DNA of 64,000 nucleotides from Darksidea phi (taxonomy: Eukaryota; Ascomycota; Dothideomycetes; Pleosporales; Lentitheciaceae), in contig JASJFT010000019.1 of the NCBI GenBank assembly GCA_030770425.1, forward strand, positions 248,001 through 312,000, given 5' to 3'. The notes under the pieces are model-generated. The model searched no databases. It saw only the letters and a program-made list of their open reading frames with translations, and had not been told where the DNA came from. The position numbers were made by a program, and so were the translations under genes. Below, one piece after another: positions 11,502 through 23,577 of the stretch (position 1 is its first letter; the number at the start of each line of letters is the position of its first letter).

Positions 11502-12215
11502 TCAGCCACTCGTTTTCTCAACCCAGTCCTCAATCTCCTCGCGCCTACGTTCTGAGAATTCTTCCTCGATAGACTCGGTAGTCATGTCTTCTCCATATTC
11601 TCGCGTTGGATCTACAAAGGCGTGCGGATTCTGCGCCAGTACCAGAGCTTCCCACCTTTCCTCGGCGGTTTTATACGCACTTTCAGCTTCGAAATACTTT
11701 TTCGTTATTTCCAGGTGCTTGCGGAACCAAATACGTCCAAATTCTTCCTCGCTTTCAAAGTTATCCCCATCGTTTTGGCCACAAGTCGCTGCAGTGGCCT
11801 GCTCCCGCTGCTTTTGCACGTAATCCCTTAGCTCGGTGGTATATCGAGATCTACAGGCCTCGAACGTTTCGCCAACGCGCCGCCAGCGAAGATCTGCTAC
11901 TTCGTACGCTTGGCGGGCGGATGCTACAGCTGCAGTGATAGAATCGTTGGTTTGAGGTGGAACGGTTGGTATGGAATGCATTACATGCGCATCGCAGTGC
12001 GAATTTAACATAGCAGCATTCCATCCTTGTGATTCTTCATGTTGGGCGTCTGTGTCGTCACTTTCGGAAAGTGGGTGGGCAGCAACAGTTAGTAATTGTA
12101 TGCGCTCGTCGAGCTCAGGACCGACGCTATGGAGTGAGCTCGTATCTGTTGATGGAAGACTGGACAGGTCGTGATCGCTTCCTCTGTCACTAGACTTCAT
12201 AGTTGGTCGGCTCAT
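11502..12215 (-). CDS. Hypothetical coiled-coil protein, 237 aa
   Basis: The open frame continues upstream to 12335, but the first ATG is at 12215 (MSRPTMKSSDRGSDHD); a second ATG follows five codons later. The N-terminal 80 residues are Ser/Asp-rich and disordered. Residues about 95-150 (ARQAYEVADLRWRRVGETFE) and 165-235 are strongly helical and charged, as in coiled-coil proteins. No signal peptide, membrane segment or catalytic motif is seen. I do not recognise the family. Gene-poor, AT-richer DNA lies on its 5' side. Confidence 0.55.
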   Translation of the reverse strand: MSRPTMKSSDRGSDHDLSSLPSTDTSSLHSVGPELDERIQLLTVAAHPLSESDDTDAQHEESQGWNAAMLNSHCDAHVMHSIPTVPPQTNDSITAAVASARQAYEVADLRWRRVGETFEACRSRYTTELRDYVQKQREQATAATCGQNDGDNFESEEEFGRIWFRKHLEITKKYFEAESAYKTAEERWEALVLAQNPHAFVDPTREYGEDMTTESIEEEFSERRREEIEDWVEKTSG

Positions 12216-14641
12216 CTTAGGGGAGAGTATTGTGGCAAAATTCCAAGAGGCTCCGGGAAAAACACGGATAGATATTACAGGAATTGGCGCGCATGACGCG
12301 CTTGTATAAGCACTCGTTTTGTTGTTTAGACACAACGCCTTCTGACTTCATTGTTCAGAACTAACTCCTTTGTTCCAATCCAAGTTTTGTTCTCCGGAAA
12401 GGACAGTCCTCTTTGATGTTCTTTGTTCCTAGAATAGTACTCAGGATAGTTTTCGGAATAGTGGACACGAATCATCGGTTCTGTAACAATAGGAAGCAAA
12501 AATTTCCCGCATGGAAAGAAAAGAAGCTTCATGGAAGAATAGATATCCGCCCTAGTGGCCGCATGGTCGGACGCGCAGTGATATTGATAATTAATTACAT
12601 GCTATGTTCCCATTAGGCTTTTATTAATATACAGGCATTTAGCACGTCGTATGGCACACAGTCTTTCGTTTTTGATATACATGCACAAATCACAAGTGTT
12701 GTGAGATGCTACCGGCACCCATACGATGGATGGTGATGATGAAGGTGAGCTAGATTGAGCTCAATTAGTTCGGAACGGCACAGCCTCTGCATGGTTGCGA
12801 ACCTATATCATGCAAGGCCGCGCAAGTACCGAAATCATGATCGTTTCTATTTCAAGTTTCATTCAACGGTTGTAGTCAGCCTAGAGCGCTAAACTCAGGT
12901 GCGAGGGCGACGGTTCTATTTTTCGAAGCGAATATTTTCTACATTCATCGCTTACTCTTCACAGCAACGGCTATCTTATTTGGTCATTCCTCGTTGAGGC
13001 TTGGAGATCCTAGTACTAATTCTTGTTCTAAAATCAAAGTGAACCGTGGGTGACGGCAGACTCGAAACGAAGGCTCCCATGTTCTCCAAAGCGTGCCCAC
13101 AGAGTATCCTCCTCACCTCACCAAACGTCCACTCTTTTTCTAGTAAGTGAAAATGGCTGCTGGACCTCATGACAGAAACGCGGGGAGAAGGCGGAGGAGA
13201 TGACGACAAGCCCTGGACATCTGTATGAGGCTGTCACAAGCAACGTTAGCGTCTCCCTAAGGATGGCTAACGCCAGTTCGCAAAAGTGCTTAGCCTGTAA
13301 AAGCGGACAGAAGTTCACCCGGCCTCGAGAATTTATCCGTCATTGTTCCCACGACGGCAGTAACTCAGATAATGGCAAAACCCTACAGCCCGCGACCCCA
13401 AGAATCTAAGGGAGAGAGGCCCAGGCAATCGGGACCGGAACAACTATTGTGACGAGCGACTGGAGATACACGCAGAAATACCGGAGCATGGTTAAGCAAT
13501 TTAGTTGGAAAACGGCTACGCACATGCGAGGGTGGCTAGGAGTTCAACTAAATAAAATATCGCTATTTAACCAATGTTGGGCTTTAAGCTCGCTCAGACA
13601 AACATGGTTCAACAAGCTTTATGCTCCTTTAGGATATGACAGGTTTCAACGGCTTAAAGTGACTTCCAGGAACGAAAGAGGGAATTGTTGCCCAACCTGC
13701 TACCGAGGTTTCCGCTCGCGGCGCCCTATAGCATTCGCGCCTGTGCCTACCATGGAATAAAGCTGTCAAAACAAGCTATTCGGCCCCACGCTACCTGTGG
13801 CCGTTCCGATATTTCATATTAGATAGCTTCAGGGCCTAACACTTTTTCCCTCTCTCTCTCTTTTTTTCTTCCTTTTCTTTTGTCTTTTCTCCGCGTAGAA
13901 CGATGACGCAGTAGCTCCACAATTTTGACCATAAAGACCACGTCTTGACACGAAGCTATTGCCTTCTAAAAGTACTCCTACGTTGCCATCTGCCTTCCAG
14001 GTTTTATTCGGGACCCTTAATTGCACCCGGGATCATTTCGACCCGCAGCACTCCTTTGGGTGTAGCGACCGTTGTTGGGTTACATTAAGGTAGCGTCGGT
14101 ACCACCCATCGGACCTGAGATTAATCGGGGAAGCTTGCATCATGCGTTGCAATGACCACGCCAGAACGTCACTACCCGGGATAACCCTTAAAAATAAGGC
14201 GCCTCAGCATATTAACTGCATATATTTTACACGTCCCCGCTGTATGTTGCCGTTTGCGTGACCCGTAAGTGGCGCTGTAGCACTTCATCGAGGTACCCGC
14301 CATTTGCCTCCTTTAAAGCGATGAACTTAGATAACGGGAGCTAAACTGATTCCGTAGACCAATTTATGCTTCTGTGCACTTTTTACCTGTAATTCCAAAG
14401 CGCAAGAGCGGTTGGATCGTCAGTGTCTGCTCATGTGCGGCTGGCACATGTGCACGGCAGCAAGCCGAAAAAATGTTGCCCAACGACATCGGAGGTACCA
14501 GACTTGCTATGCTCAAAATCCCGGCCTCCTCCCTATGGTCACAATATATCAGTTTTCTTGTCTGCATCTTGCTCCACTACATCTACAACGTATTTCTCTT
14601 ACTCCTGTCTTTCGCAATTCATCTCATCCATTATCAGCGCC
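12216..14641. other. Gene-poor stretch
   Basis: About 2.4 kb with no supported gene. The longest frames (103 codons at 13449-13760) lack protein-like composition. A pyrimidine-rich tract of about 40 bp lies near 13846-13885. The last few hundred bases should be the promoter and leader of the MFS gene. Confidence 0.5.
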
Positions 14642-16582
14642 ATGTCCTCATCGACTCCCACAACTCTGTGTTCTACAATTCTTCAGCGAGACAGCTCTTC
14701 ATCCGAGCAGCAGCACGAGAAACCTACTCCAATTTTCACGCCCCCGCCAACGCCCGCGCCCAGTGTCCGCTTTAGCGACACCACGAAGCCGCCAGCGGAG
14801 CGCAACCCTTTCGAAACGACTCTTGCAGCCGGTAGCGCCACCTACCCAACTCTTAACCGACAAGCACGCGAACGACGCTTCAGTCGCCCAACTCTTCCAC
14901 CTTCACTACCATCTCAGACACCAAGCCAGAAATGGACCCGCACAGAAGGCTTCTGGCGCTCATTTACAGCGATATGCATCCCGCTCCTGCTTTCAGCACT
15001 CGAGGGAAGTGTAACGAATACCGCATTGCCCACCATATCCGACGCGCTCAATCTAGGTACAAACTTCTCATGGGTCGCAACAGCCTTCCTTCTCGCCAGT
15101 ACCATCTTTCAACCGCTCTACGGCCAGCTGGGAGACATGTGGGGGCGAAAGTACCCCATGATGACGGCTGTAGCCGTCTTTGCAGCCGGCAGTGCGATAT
15201 GTGGTGCTGCAGACAGCGGCGCTGTTCTGATCTTCGGTCGGATAGTTCAGGGACTGGGCACGGGCGGCATTGATCTATTTGCCGAGATGATACTGTGCGA
15301 CATCGTGCCGTTGAGGAAACGAGGCCCTTATCTAGCTATCAAACACACCGTGTTTGCTATCGGGACGACACTCGGTCCGCTTCTTGGAGGTGTTTTCGCT
15401 GAGCGTGGGTGGCGGTGGTGCTTCCTGATCAATATCCCTGTATGCGGAATCGCCATCTTGAACATGTGCTTCTCACTACACGTTGGTGGTGGTATCAAGG
15501 CTCGGAATGGGAAGCTAAAAGAAGAGCTAAAGAAAGTCGACATCTGGGGCACGATGGTGCTGATGGGGTCAGTAATTATGCTACTCGTTGCCCTCAGTAC
15601 AGGCGGCGCCGCCCAGCCATGGACACATCCGGCCGCCCTCATACCACTAATCTTCGGTCTCATCGGCTTCGTCTCCTTTGCTTTATTCCAGCGCTCAAAA
15701 TACTGTGCGCATCCCATCATGCCGCCCCACGTCTTCTCCAACCGAACGACGAATATTGCGTATGCGCTCACGACGATCCACGGGTTTGTGACATACGGCT
15801 TCCAATTCTACCTACCACCGTTCTTCCAAGCCGTCAAAGGATCGTCACCCACACAATCCGGTCTCGAAGTCCTTCCCACCACGCTCGTTATCGTAGTGCT
15901 CGCGGCCGTAGGGGGACCACTTCTCACATACTGGGGCAAGTACAAGCCCATTCATATCATCGGTTTCAGCTCCATGACGCTCGGGTTCGGTCTCTGCACC
16001 ATGTTGGCAGAGAAAACACCGTTATACACATGGATGCTACTCCAGCTCGTCGTGGCTGCAGGCTCAGGTATTGTGATATCGAGCATGCTCCCGGCCGTGC
16101 AGGTGAAGCTCCCAGATATAACGACCGGTCAATCTTCTGCTTCATGGGCCTTTCTCCGTGGCACAGGCTCCCTATTTGGTGTCGCTATCCCTGGCGCCAT
16201 CTTTAACGTGCGCTTCACGGCACACCTCCCTTCTATCAATTCCTCCACTGCACGCTCGCAGCTCACACACGGGCAAGCCTACCAACGCGCATCCTCCTCT
16301 TTCCTCAAACAGTTTCCTGCACCCGTTCGATCCGAGATTGTGACAGGATTTACCGAAAGCTTAAAATGCGTTTGGGTTGTCTTCGCCATTGTGGCCGGAA
16401 TTGGTTTTGCGATGACGTGGTTCGAGAAGCAGCATAAGATGAGGAAAGATCTGAGCAGCGAGTTTGGGCTGAAGAGCGCAAACACGACGCCTGAAAATAG
16501 TGTGCCAGCGAGTGGTCTGAACACACCAATTGTAGAGAAAAATCTTGAGGAAGTAGAATTTGGTGCGATGACGAGGGTGTAG
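14642..16582 (+). CDS. MFS transporter, DHA2 (drug:H+ antiporter-2, 14-TM) family
   Basis: The open frame runs upstream without ATG to 14423. The start chosen is the ATG at 14642, giving 646 residues with a cytosolic, Pro/Ser-rich N terminus of about 105 residues. The classical motifs are all present: GQLGDMWGRK (motif A, 161-170), RIVQGLGTGG (motif B, 200-209), GTTLGPLLGG (motif C, 241-250) and WRWCFLINIP (258-267, typical of DHA2). About 14 hydrophobic segments follow. Family members export drugs, mycotoxins or other small molecules across the plasma membrane using the proton gradient. No biosynthetic genes lie beside it, so the substrate is unknown. No intron is needed. Confidence 0.93.
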   Translation: MSSSTPTTLCSTILQRDSSSSEQQHEKPTPIFTPPPTPAPSVRFSDTTKPPAERNPFETTLAAGSATYPTLNRQARERRFSRPTLPPSLPSQTPSQKWTRTEGFWRSFTAICIPLLLSALEGSVTNTALPTISDALNLGTNFSWVATAFLLASTIFQPLYGQLGDMWGRKYPMMTAVAVFAAGSAICGAADSGAVLIFGRIVQGLGTGGIDLFAEMILCDIVPLRKRGPYLAIKHTVFAIGTTLGPLLGGVFAERGWRWCFLINIPVCGIAILNMCFSLHVGGGIKARNGKLKEELKKVDIWGTMVLMGSVIMLLVALSTGGAAQPWTHPAALIPLIFGLIGFVSFALFQRSKYCAHPIMPPHVFSNRTTNIAYALTTIHGFVTYGFQFYLPPFFQAVKGSSPTQSGLEVLPTTLVIVVLAAVGGPLLTYWGKYKPIHIIGFSSMTLGFGLCTMLAEKTPLYTWMLLQLVVAAGSGIVISSMLPAVQVKLPDITTGQSSASWAFLRGTGSLFGVAIPGAIFNVRFTAHLPSINSSTARSQLTHGQAYQRASSSFLKQFPAPVRSEIVTGFTESLKCVWVVFAIVAGIGFAMTWFEKQHKMRKDLSSEFGLKSANTTPENSVPASGLNTPIVEKNLEEVEFGAMTRV

Positions 16583-17220
16583 AGACCTTGCAATGGGATA
16601 GTAGGTGGCGCGCTTGAGGTATGGTGGGCCTTGTTTCATCTCGCAGTAGAATTATGTTTGTTGGCCGTTGCTTTGGGTATCTATGTGGAAGGAGTCAGTA
16701 CAGTCTGGAAATGGCGCTCAATTAAACCCCCAAACGAGCAAGCATCATAGAAATTATTGAACGGATGTTTGCTCGCTTTACTGCCCTGCATTTCCCCAAG
16801 ACGATATGGCCAGCTCGAATGTCGTTGAACACACAAATTTTTCAATGCGATTAACATCCATTGAGACGATGCAGAGCGCGACCAAGGTCCCGCAGCACTC
16901 TGTATAACTAAACATATAGGCGGCGATTTCTTCTGGGACGTCTCCGGTGCAAAGAATAAATAGGTACTTTTGTTAATAGAGAACGATGTTGACCGGGGCG
17001 TGGGGTTCATGATACGCGATGAGGCGAACTGTAACGAATGCGTGCTTGCGAACTTGACGTGAACATAAGTCCCGGTGCAAAGACAGGCGTTGAATTTGAT
17101 ATCTGAGGCGCTTTCGGCTTTCTAATTTGCATGTGAATAACTTCAGGGCGCGGGCGCGTGTGGGCCTTGTTGAAAGGGTGCAGCTCATATCGCGTAGAAA
17201 GAAAGAGGTAAGAGGGGCTC
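16583..17220. other. Intergenic between convergent genes
   Basis: About 640 bp between the 3' ends of the MFS gene (plus) and the SET-like gene (minus). Nothing coding is supported. Confidence 0.45.
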
Positions 17221-17841
17221 TCACGCGCTATTCTGTGCTTTCTTCCCTCTCAGCAGCTCCTCAATGTGAGAATTAAGCCAGTATTGCGTCAAGATCTCAG
17301 GCGACATATCTTTGGCGCCAGAGATGGTGCCTCTGCACTTAGCTTCCTGGCAACGACAATTGAAAGGTTGTGCCATGCTCCACTCCGTGCTTGGGTAGAA
17401 GAACGTAAGCTCATCTCCAGCCTTAAGGCCCCCCTTCAGGTCCGGATTGACCTTGACTTCCCACCTCGCCATGTCGAAGATAAGCGTCGGCCGGCACGAG
17501 TGGTTTATGTAGACGAGATCGCAGTTCAACTCGATGTGGAGATTTCGCGAAGCCTGGACCGAAGTATACGCGCAGACAGCCGGTGTCGGGTTCGAGATAC
17601 GGGCGAAGACGGCGCCGGCTGGAAGATCTACGAGCGAGACAGAACGAGACGCAAAATCTCCTTCCATGTGTTCGACTCGGAGGAGACGCGGGAGGTCAGG
17701 TTTGACCCATGGCGGTATCGAGTTCGCAAGCTCATCAAGAATGCTCGAAGAGGCAGTTATGCCGGGTTCGGCAGATGAGATGATTTTTGTCTTCCCGTTG
17801 GTGGGCGGAGGGGCGCTGGTGTTGATGGCGGCGGGGGACAT
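17221..17841 (-). CDS. Short SET-domain-like protein
   Basis: Uninterrupted 206-residue frame from an ATG. The SET core is recognisable: DLPAGAVFARI (72-82, the position of the SAM-binding loop), INHSCRPTLIFDM (112-124, the RFxNHSCxPN pseudoknot block, with Thr in place of Asn after the Pro), and GDELTFFYPSTEW (142-154, with the Tyr that is catalytic in methyltransferases). A post-SET-like cysteine cluster CRCQEAKCRG follows (162-171). It lacks pre-SET and chromatin-reader domains and is shorter than histone methyltransferases. It may methylate a protein substrate or be a degenerate family member; no substrate is implied by context. Confidence 0.8.
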   Translation of the reverse strand: MSPAAINTSAPPPTNGKTKIISSAEPGITASSSILDELANSIPPWVKPDLPRLLRVEHMEGDFASRSVSLVDLPAGAVFARISNPTPAVCAYTSVQASRNLHIELNCDLVYINHSCRPTLIFDMARWEVKVNPDLKGGLKAGDELTFFYPSTEWSMAQPFNCRCQEAKCRGTISGAKDMSPEILTQYWLNSHIEELLRGKKAQNSA

Positions 17842-18460
17842 TGCGAGCGGGCGGTTTCATCAGTGAAGTACTGAGTGTATGGTCTATGGAGGTACCTATC
17901 CTGTATTAATAGTCAATTCCTCAAAGCAAGCAGCGGCTCAGGCGGCTCAGGCGCGAGTCTAGCTCCTGCGCACAAGGCGTGATCTCGCTGAAGTGTGGGG
18001 ATGATTAGCTCGTTCCATATGGCCGAGGCCCAACATCCAGTTAAACCAGCGTTGAGAAAGACCTCGTGAGATGTTCCGAGGTTCAACGAGCCATTGATCA
18101 TTCGGTTTGCTAAAGTGCTCCTTGCAGAGCGCGGTAAAGAGCTCGATCGATGTCATTTAGGTCGTACAATGCCGCGGTAAGGGGCATTCTTAGTCTGCAT
18201 CTCGCCACAAGTCGTTCCATAGAAGAGACGGTAGTGCCGTTGCATCTTCGTTAGTATGCAGTGTTTGAAGGCAATAAATTTGTTTGTCGTGGAAAAGAAA
18301 GGACGTCGGCTTCAGCATCATCGCTCGTGGCATTGAGAAACCGCCAACCCCTCTCATCCTAAAGAGGTTAGCTTTAGTTTGCTCGTCTGAATTACATAAT
18401 CATCAACCAGCTCCATTGAAAATGCTCTACCAAAATTATAACGTTGAACCACCGCCTTTT
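17842..18460. other. Intergenic
   Basis: About 620 bp between two minus-strand genes. Only 60-65-codon frames occur (for example 17959-18156, minus), with no motif. Confidence 0.45.
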
Positions 18461-19914
18461 CTAGTGTACCTTATTACTCGTGACACTCGTCTCATTCGTC
18501 ACCATAATACCTCCTAAATTATTCCAACCGTCCTCGCCCACAATATTACTAACACTGCTCCTCCGACTGTCCTTGCCCCTCCTTTCTCCACCCTTTCCTG
18601 CCCTCAGTGCTCTCGACCTCCCCTGGGGCCCCCCATCAAAAAGATCCTCCGCAGGTCCGGCACCTACCACTGTAATATTACCATGCCCACCCCTATCGAT
18701 ATCGGAGGTGGTACTGGTCAGAGAACCTGATCGGTTGCCAAGCTCATGTATAGATTCCGTCTCCATCTTGTCGACATTTTTGTGACTAGTAAGGGCGTCG
18801 AGTTTGTTTGTGGCGGGGAGGGAGCGGGAGGCCGATCTAGAGTGGCCGCAGGACGCTGCGTTCGAGGAGTACTTGGTAAGGGGCCGGTGGAGAACGACGA
18901 GGTAGATCGGTCGGAGCATGGGGAGGCATGCTGCAACAGTGTCAGCTTTTCCACAGTCAAAGTAGATTGGACCGTCTGTAGACGCACCAGACACAATGGC
19001 TAGATTGATCTCTGCAGTAGCCCAGATTATTAGCGGCGCGGCATGCCAGGGCATCTCGACGCTACTCGTCTCGTATCCGGCCGAGAGCACCATGACAACT
19101 ACACTGGCCACACATACAAAGATGCCAAAGCCAAACATAGCCATAATGCCCAATCGCTGGGAGAGCGGTAGTTGCAGTTTGCGAACCTCGAGGACGGGGA
19201 GAGCAAGGATCACAACGTCGATGACGAGATGGACGAAGACAGTGCCGAAGAAGAACTTGGAGTCGTCGATGGCGCAGCGACCGAGGATAGAGGGGCGCCA
19301 AAATTTCGCAATTGGTACACAGTGGAAGATTGCTAGGAAGGTCTGCGCACAATGATCAGTCATCGCCACGTATGTTACGATGATGTAGCAGAAGTCCGTA
19401 CTCGCAGGATTACCCAGATCATAGTGCATCCGACGAGGATCTGTATTGGCCTCTTGAGTTTCGAGGTCTTGAACATGCGCCAATAAAACCCAAGGATCGC
19501 AAACTTTGAAGATGCGAGTGAGAAGGCGTAGAAGAGTTCAACATTCCACATTATCAGCCGAGACCGCTCCAGTATATCTTCCCTAGGCATGTTGATATCA
19601 TTTAGAAAGAGGCCAAGGCCGGATTGAAGCCCTGATTACACGTCAATGTCTTGCTCCAACGGATTTTTCGAGACGCAGAATGCCGTACACCATATCACCA
19701 GTCCAGCGTATACTCCAGCACAAAGGAAAGCCATGATGGCGAGGTAGTCATCGAGCCATAGCGATACCTTTGTAAGTCTTCGTGCGATCAACCGCAGCGC
19801 CATAGTGAGAGTCGCTGCAATGAAGGTAATGAAAACGCAAACATAAGCGTTGGTTTGCCGAGAACGGTGGAGTGTAGGAGGTTCAGTCCCCATATTGTCA
19901 CTCCAGTAGCTCAT
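18461..19914 (-). CDS. Fungal rhodopsin-domain (SAT4/PTH11-like) integral membrane protein
   Basis: Four exons read on the minus strand: 19914-19689, 19631-19402, 19342-18988 and 18930-18461, giving 426 residues. Introns are 57, 59 and 57 bp with GTACGG, GTACGG and GTGCGT donors; the first removes an in-frame TAA. Joining restores the family's landmarks: seven hydrophobic spans, SLWLDDYLAIMA in span 2, a GLGLFLNDI segment after span 3, and AIFHCVPIAKFWRP before span 5. The C-terminal 130 residues are a soluble Ser/Arg/Gly-rich tail. The family is plasma-membrane and uncharacterised except for PTH11, a surface-sensing receptor-like protein. An alternative start is the ATG at 19893. Confidence 0.85.
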
Positions 19915-20839
19915 GCAAAAGAAGCGAAAGACAAGATGTAAGAGCAAAGTCAGGCCATCGGATTCCTTCAACGACTCTTCCGCAGATTAATAGCCGTCCC
20001 GAAGAGTTGAAGGGCCCTTGTGAACCGAAACGCCCTTTCATAAATCGTAGGCAGGACCTTCTTTATGATCAGCCCCAGGTCGGATTTAAGCGGTCTCCAT
20101 CTTTCGAGCTTGGATGACATCGGTCAGCACGACCAATGAAAGTAGGAGTGGCGGTGTCATCCAGGCAACTTTCAGCGCTGCAAAGAGACGCCCGTGGCTT
20201 CAGGTGGAGAGAGATGCGCACTGCTAGTGGGTTTTCAGGGTAGTGCGACTCGGACACTTGAAGCGGTCGGCGATTCGTCGCGGGGGGCCGACTCGCTTCG
20301 TGGAAAGTTTAAATCCACGAGGCATACGCGTACGCGTCACCTTCCCACAGACCTCTGGACACCATCTTTTTCCTGTCAGGCCTTAGTCTTCAGCTCTACC
20401 CAGTAAGCCACTCGGTCGCGATGCCGCATTCACTGACACACTAGCAGTGCAGTAGAAAATCCAAACGTCTGCCCAGGGGAAATCTTCAAGATCCAGGGCG
20501 TCTCCGGTGATGAGGAAAGACGAACCTTATTCGAGAATGTGAAAAGTTTAATATATACCGTAGCAGAATTTAGAAATGCAAAACAGCCTTCGGCAGTTGT
20601 CGAAAAAAAAAAAAAAGGTTCAAAAGAAGCAAAACGGTGAACATCGGGTAATAGATAAATCAACAGGATCCGGTGCGAAACGATAATCTCCCGCTACGGC
20701 CGCCACCACGCCACGAGGCAACCCCCCTTGATGCGGGGAAACGGGACGATCTTAAGCAGGGGACTCAAACCTATGCCGAAGGAGATTGTAGCAAGCTGGG
20801 AGGCCCTCCGCCACAGAAGCCAATATAGATGTATTGGAA
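19915..20839. other. Intergenic
   Basis: About 900 bp with no supported gene; the plus frame at 20194-20406 reads as random. A homopolymer A run lies near 20605. Confidence 0.4.
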
Positions 20840-21560
20840 TCTAGTAAGCTATTTACTTACGTACAGTATCCACAATAGGGCGATTTTATATAAGCTATTA
20901 ATAAACAACCTAAATATTCTTATTCTCTACTTCTTTAAGGGTGTATTAGTTTTCCTCTATAGAGTCCTTATTTACATAATCTGTTAGTTCACTGAGTTCC
21001 AGCATTAACCTCGCACGTTGATCACGTGCCTACGCGCGTTATTCGTGCGTACGAATTGCCTCCTTGGCAATTCGCTACGCAAGGAGCAACGCGCGATTCT
21101 TTTATATAAAAGGGGCTTCTATCTGAAGTCCCTTGAGATAAGAATGAATTGAACTTGTTTTACTTTTGCACCTTTTTTCGTACGTACCTACAACCATCTG
21201 GTCATTAACTTGATCAAACCCCTATGGTTCTATCTCGAATGGAATATAGGCCATTCAACATAATGTATATATTTATTAAATTCGTAGGCGTCGCGGAGGG
21301 AGCGGTATAAGTAGGTATAAGTAGGCTTTAGTCTACTAAGCGTTAGTAATAGTTTAGTTATTTAGTACTAAATTTACGTACGAGATAAGGGATTAAAGGA
21401 TTTATAGTATTAATAATAGGACCTTCCGAAGGTCCGTTAACGTACTTTTTTAGCTAGGTAAATATCACGTAGATAGCGTAAGAACTAGAGGTATATAGCG
21501 GAGGCTATGAGAGACTCGCAGGCGGGTTTAGGGCGGCTAAAAGCGTATATAAGTAAGAGG
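20840..21560. other. AT-rich, TA-rich decayed DNA (RIP-like)
   Basis: This stretch is visibly richer in A, T and TpA steps than its surroundings and has no frame longer than about 60 codons. That is the usual picture of repeats mutated by repeat-induced point mutation in Pezizomycotina. A probable LTR lies inside it. The assignment is by eye; no RIP index was computed. Confidence 0.55.
20982..21196 (+). mobile_element. Probable LTR of a Copia-type retrotransposon (solo or truncated)
   Basis: About 215 bp beginning TGTTAGTTCACTGAG and ending near CTACAACCA, so it has TG...CA termini. It contains a TATA box (TTTATATAAAAGG, about 21099) at the right place for an LTR promoter, then a T-rich stretch. 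Immediately downstream is TGGTCATTAACTTGATC, which looks like a tRNA-derived primer-binding site. No second LTR and no gag or pol frame are visible in the AT-rich DNA that follows, so the element is decayed. Boundaries are approximate. Confidence 0.45.
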
Positions 21561-22213
21561 CTAGGTTTTATGAGTCGAAGCGTTGAGCTCAACTAATCAG
21601 GAACCATGGTTAAGGGCAACACGACCCAAAGGAGAGGTGCGATATAGCCAGCGTCGGGCTAAGAGGGCCAGGGGATTCTATGATCGGAGGAGCGCGTAGG
21701 CCGTTCCAACCACGGGTTTAGGAGTTAGATCAGTGCTCTTACCCGATGCTGTGGATGAAAGCCGTAGGGTGCGATAATCTCTGAGCGCTAGCTGTCAGAA
21801 CACATCGGGCGCAGGCTCAACAAAGTGGGTGTTCGACGGAAGTCGTGGACAGAAACATCAAGAAGGGAGTAGTCGAAGCAAGAACAGGACATGGAAATCT
21901 GAGAGGTTGGAGATCATTGGGCATTAGCATGGCACTGTAGCCAGTAAATCTCGGGTAGTGAAGGTACAACTAGCGCCAGGCAGGTGATGACTACGAGAGA
22001 ACGACGATAGAATCCGAAATCTCGATAATTGATGCTCACAAGGCAAGAAGATCCGGACAAGCTATCACTTAGTTCTTCTTGGCTTCTATAAACTCGGCTT
22101 CGTTTCTTGGACCATGTTTCGGGCCTCCCCTGAATATATATTAGACGTAGATCTATACTACGTTCCACCAAATATCCTGTTCCAAAAATGGTATAGGAAA
22201 TAAGCCGGAAAAC
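21561..22213. other. Intergenic, no supported gene
   Basis: About 650 bp of non-coding DNA between the decayed repeat and the 3' end of the OYE gene. Frames are short and random-looking. It may include further remnants of the retroelement. Confidence 0.4.

Positions 22214-23577
<1,364 letters not shown>

Noticed and set aside
17959..18156. A 65-codon minus frame
   Set aside because: The opening looks slightly protein-like but it is too short, has no homologous motif and no extension by splicing.
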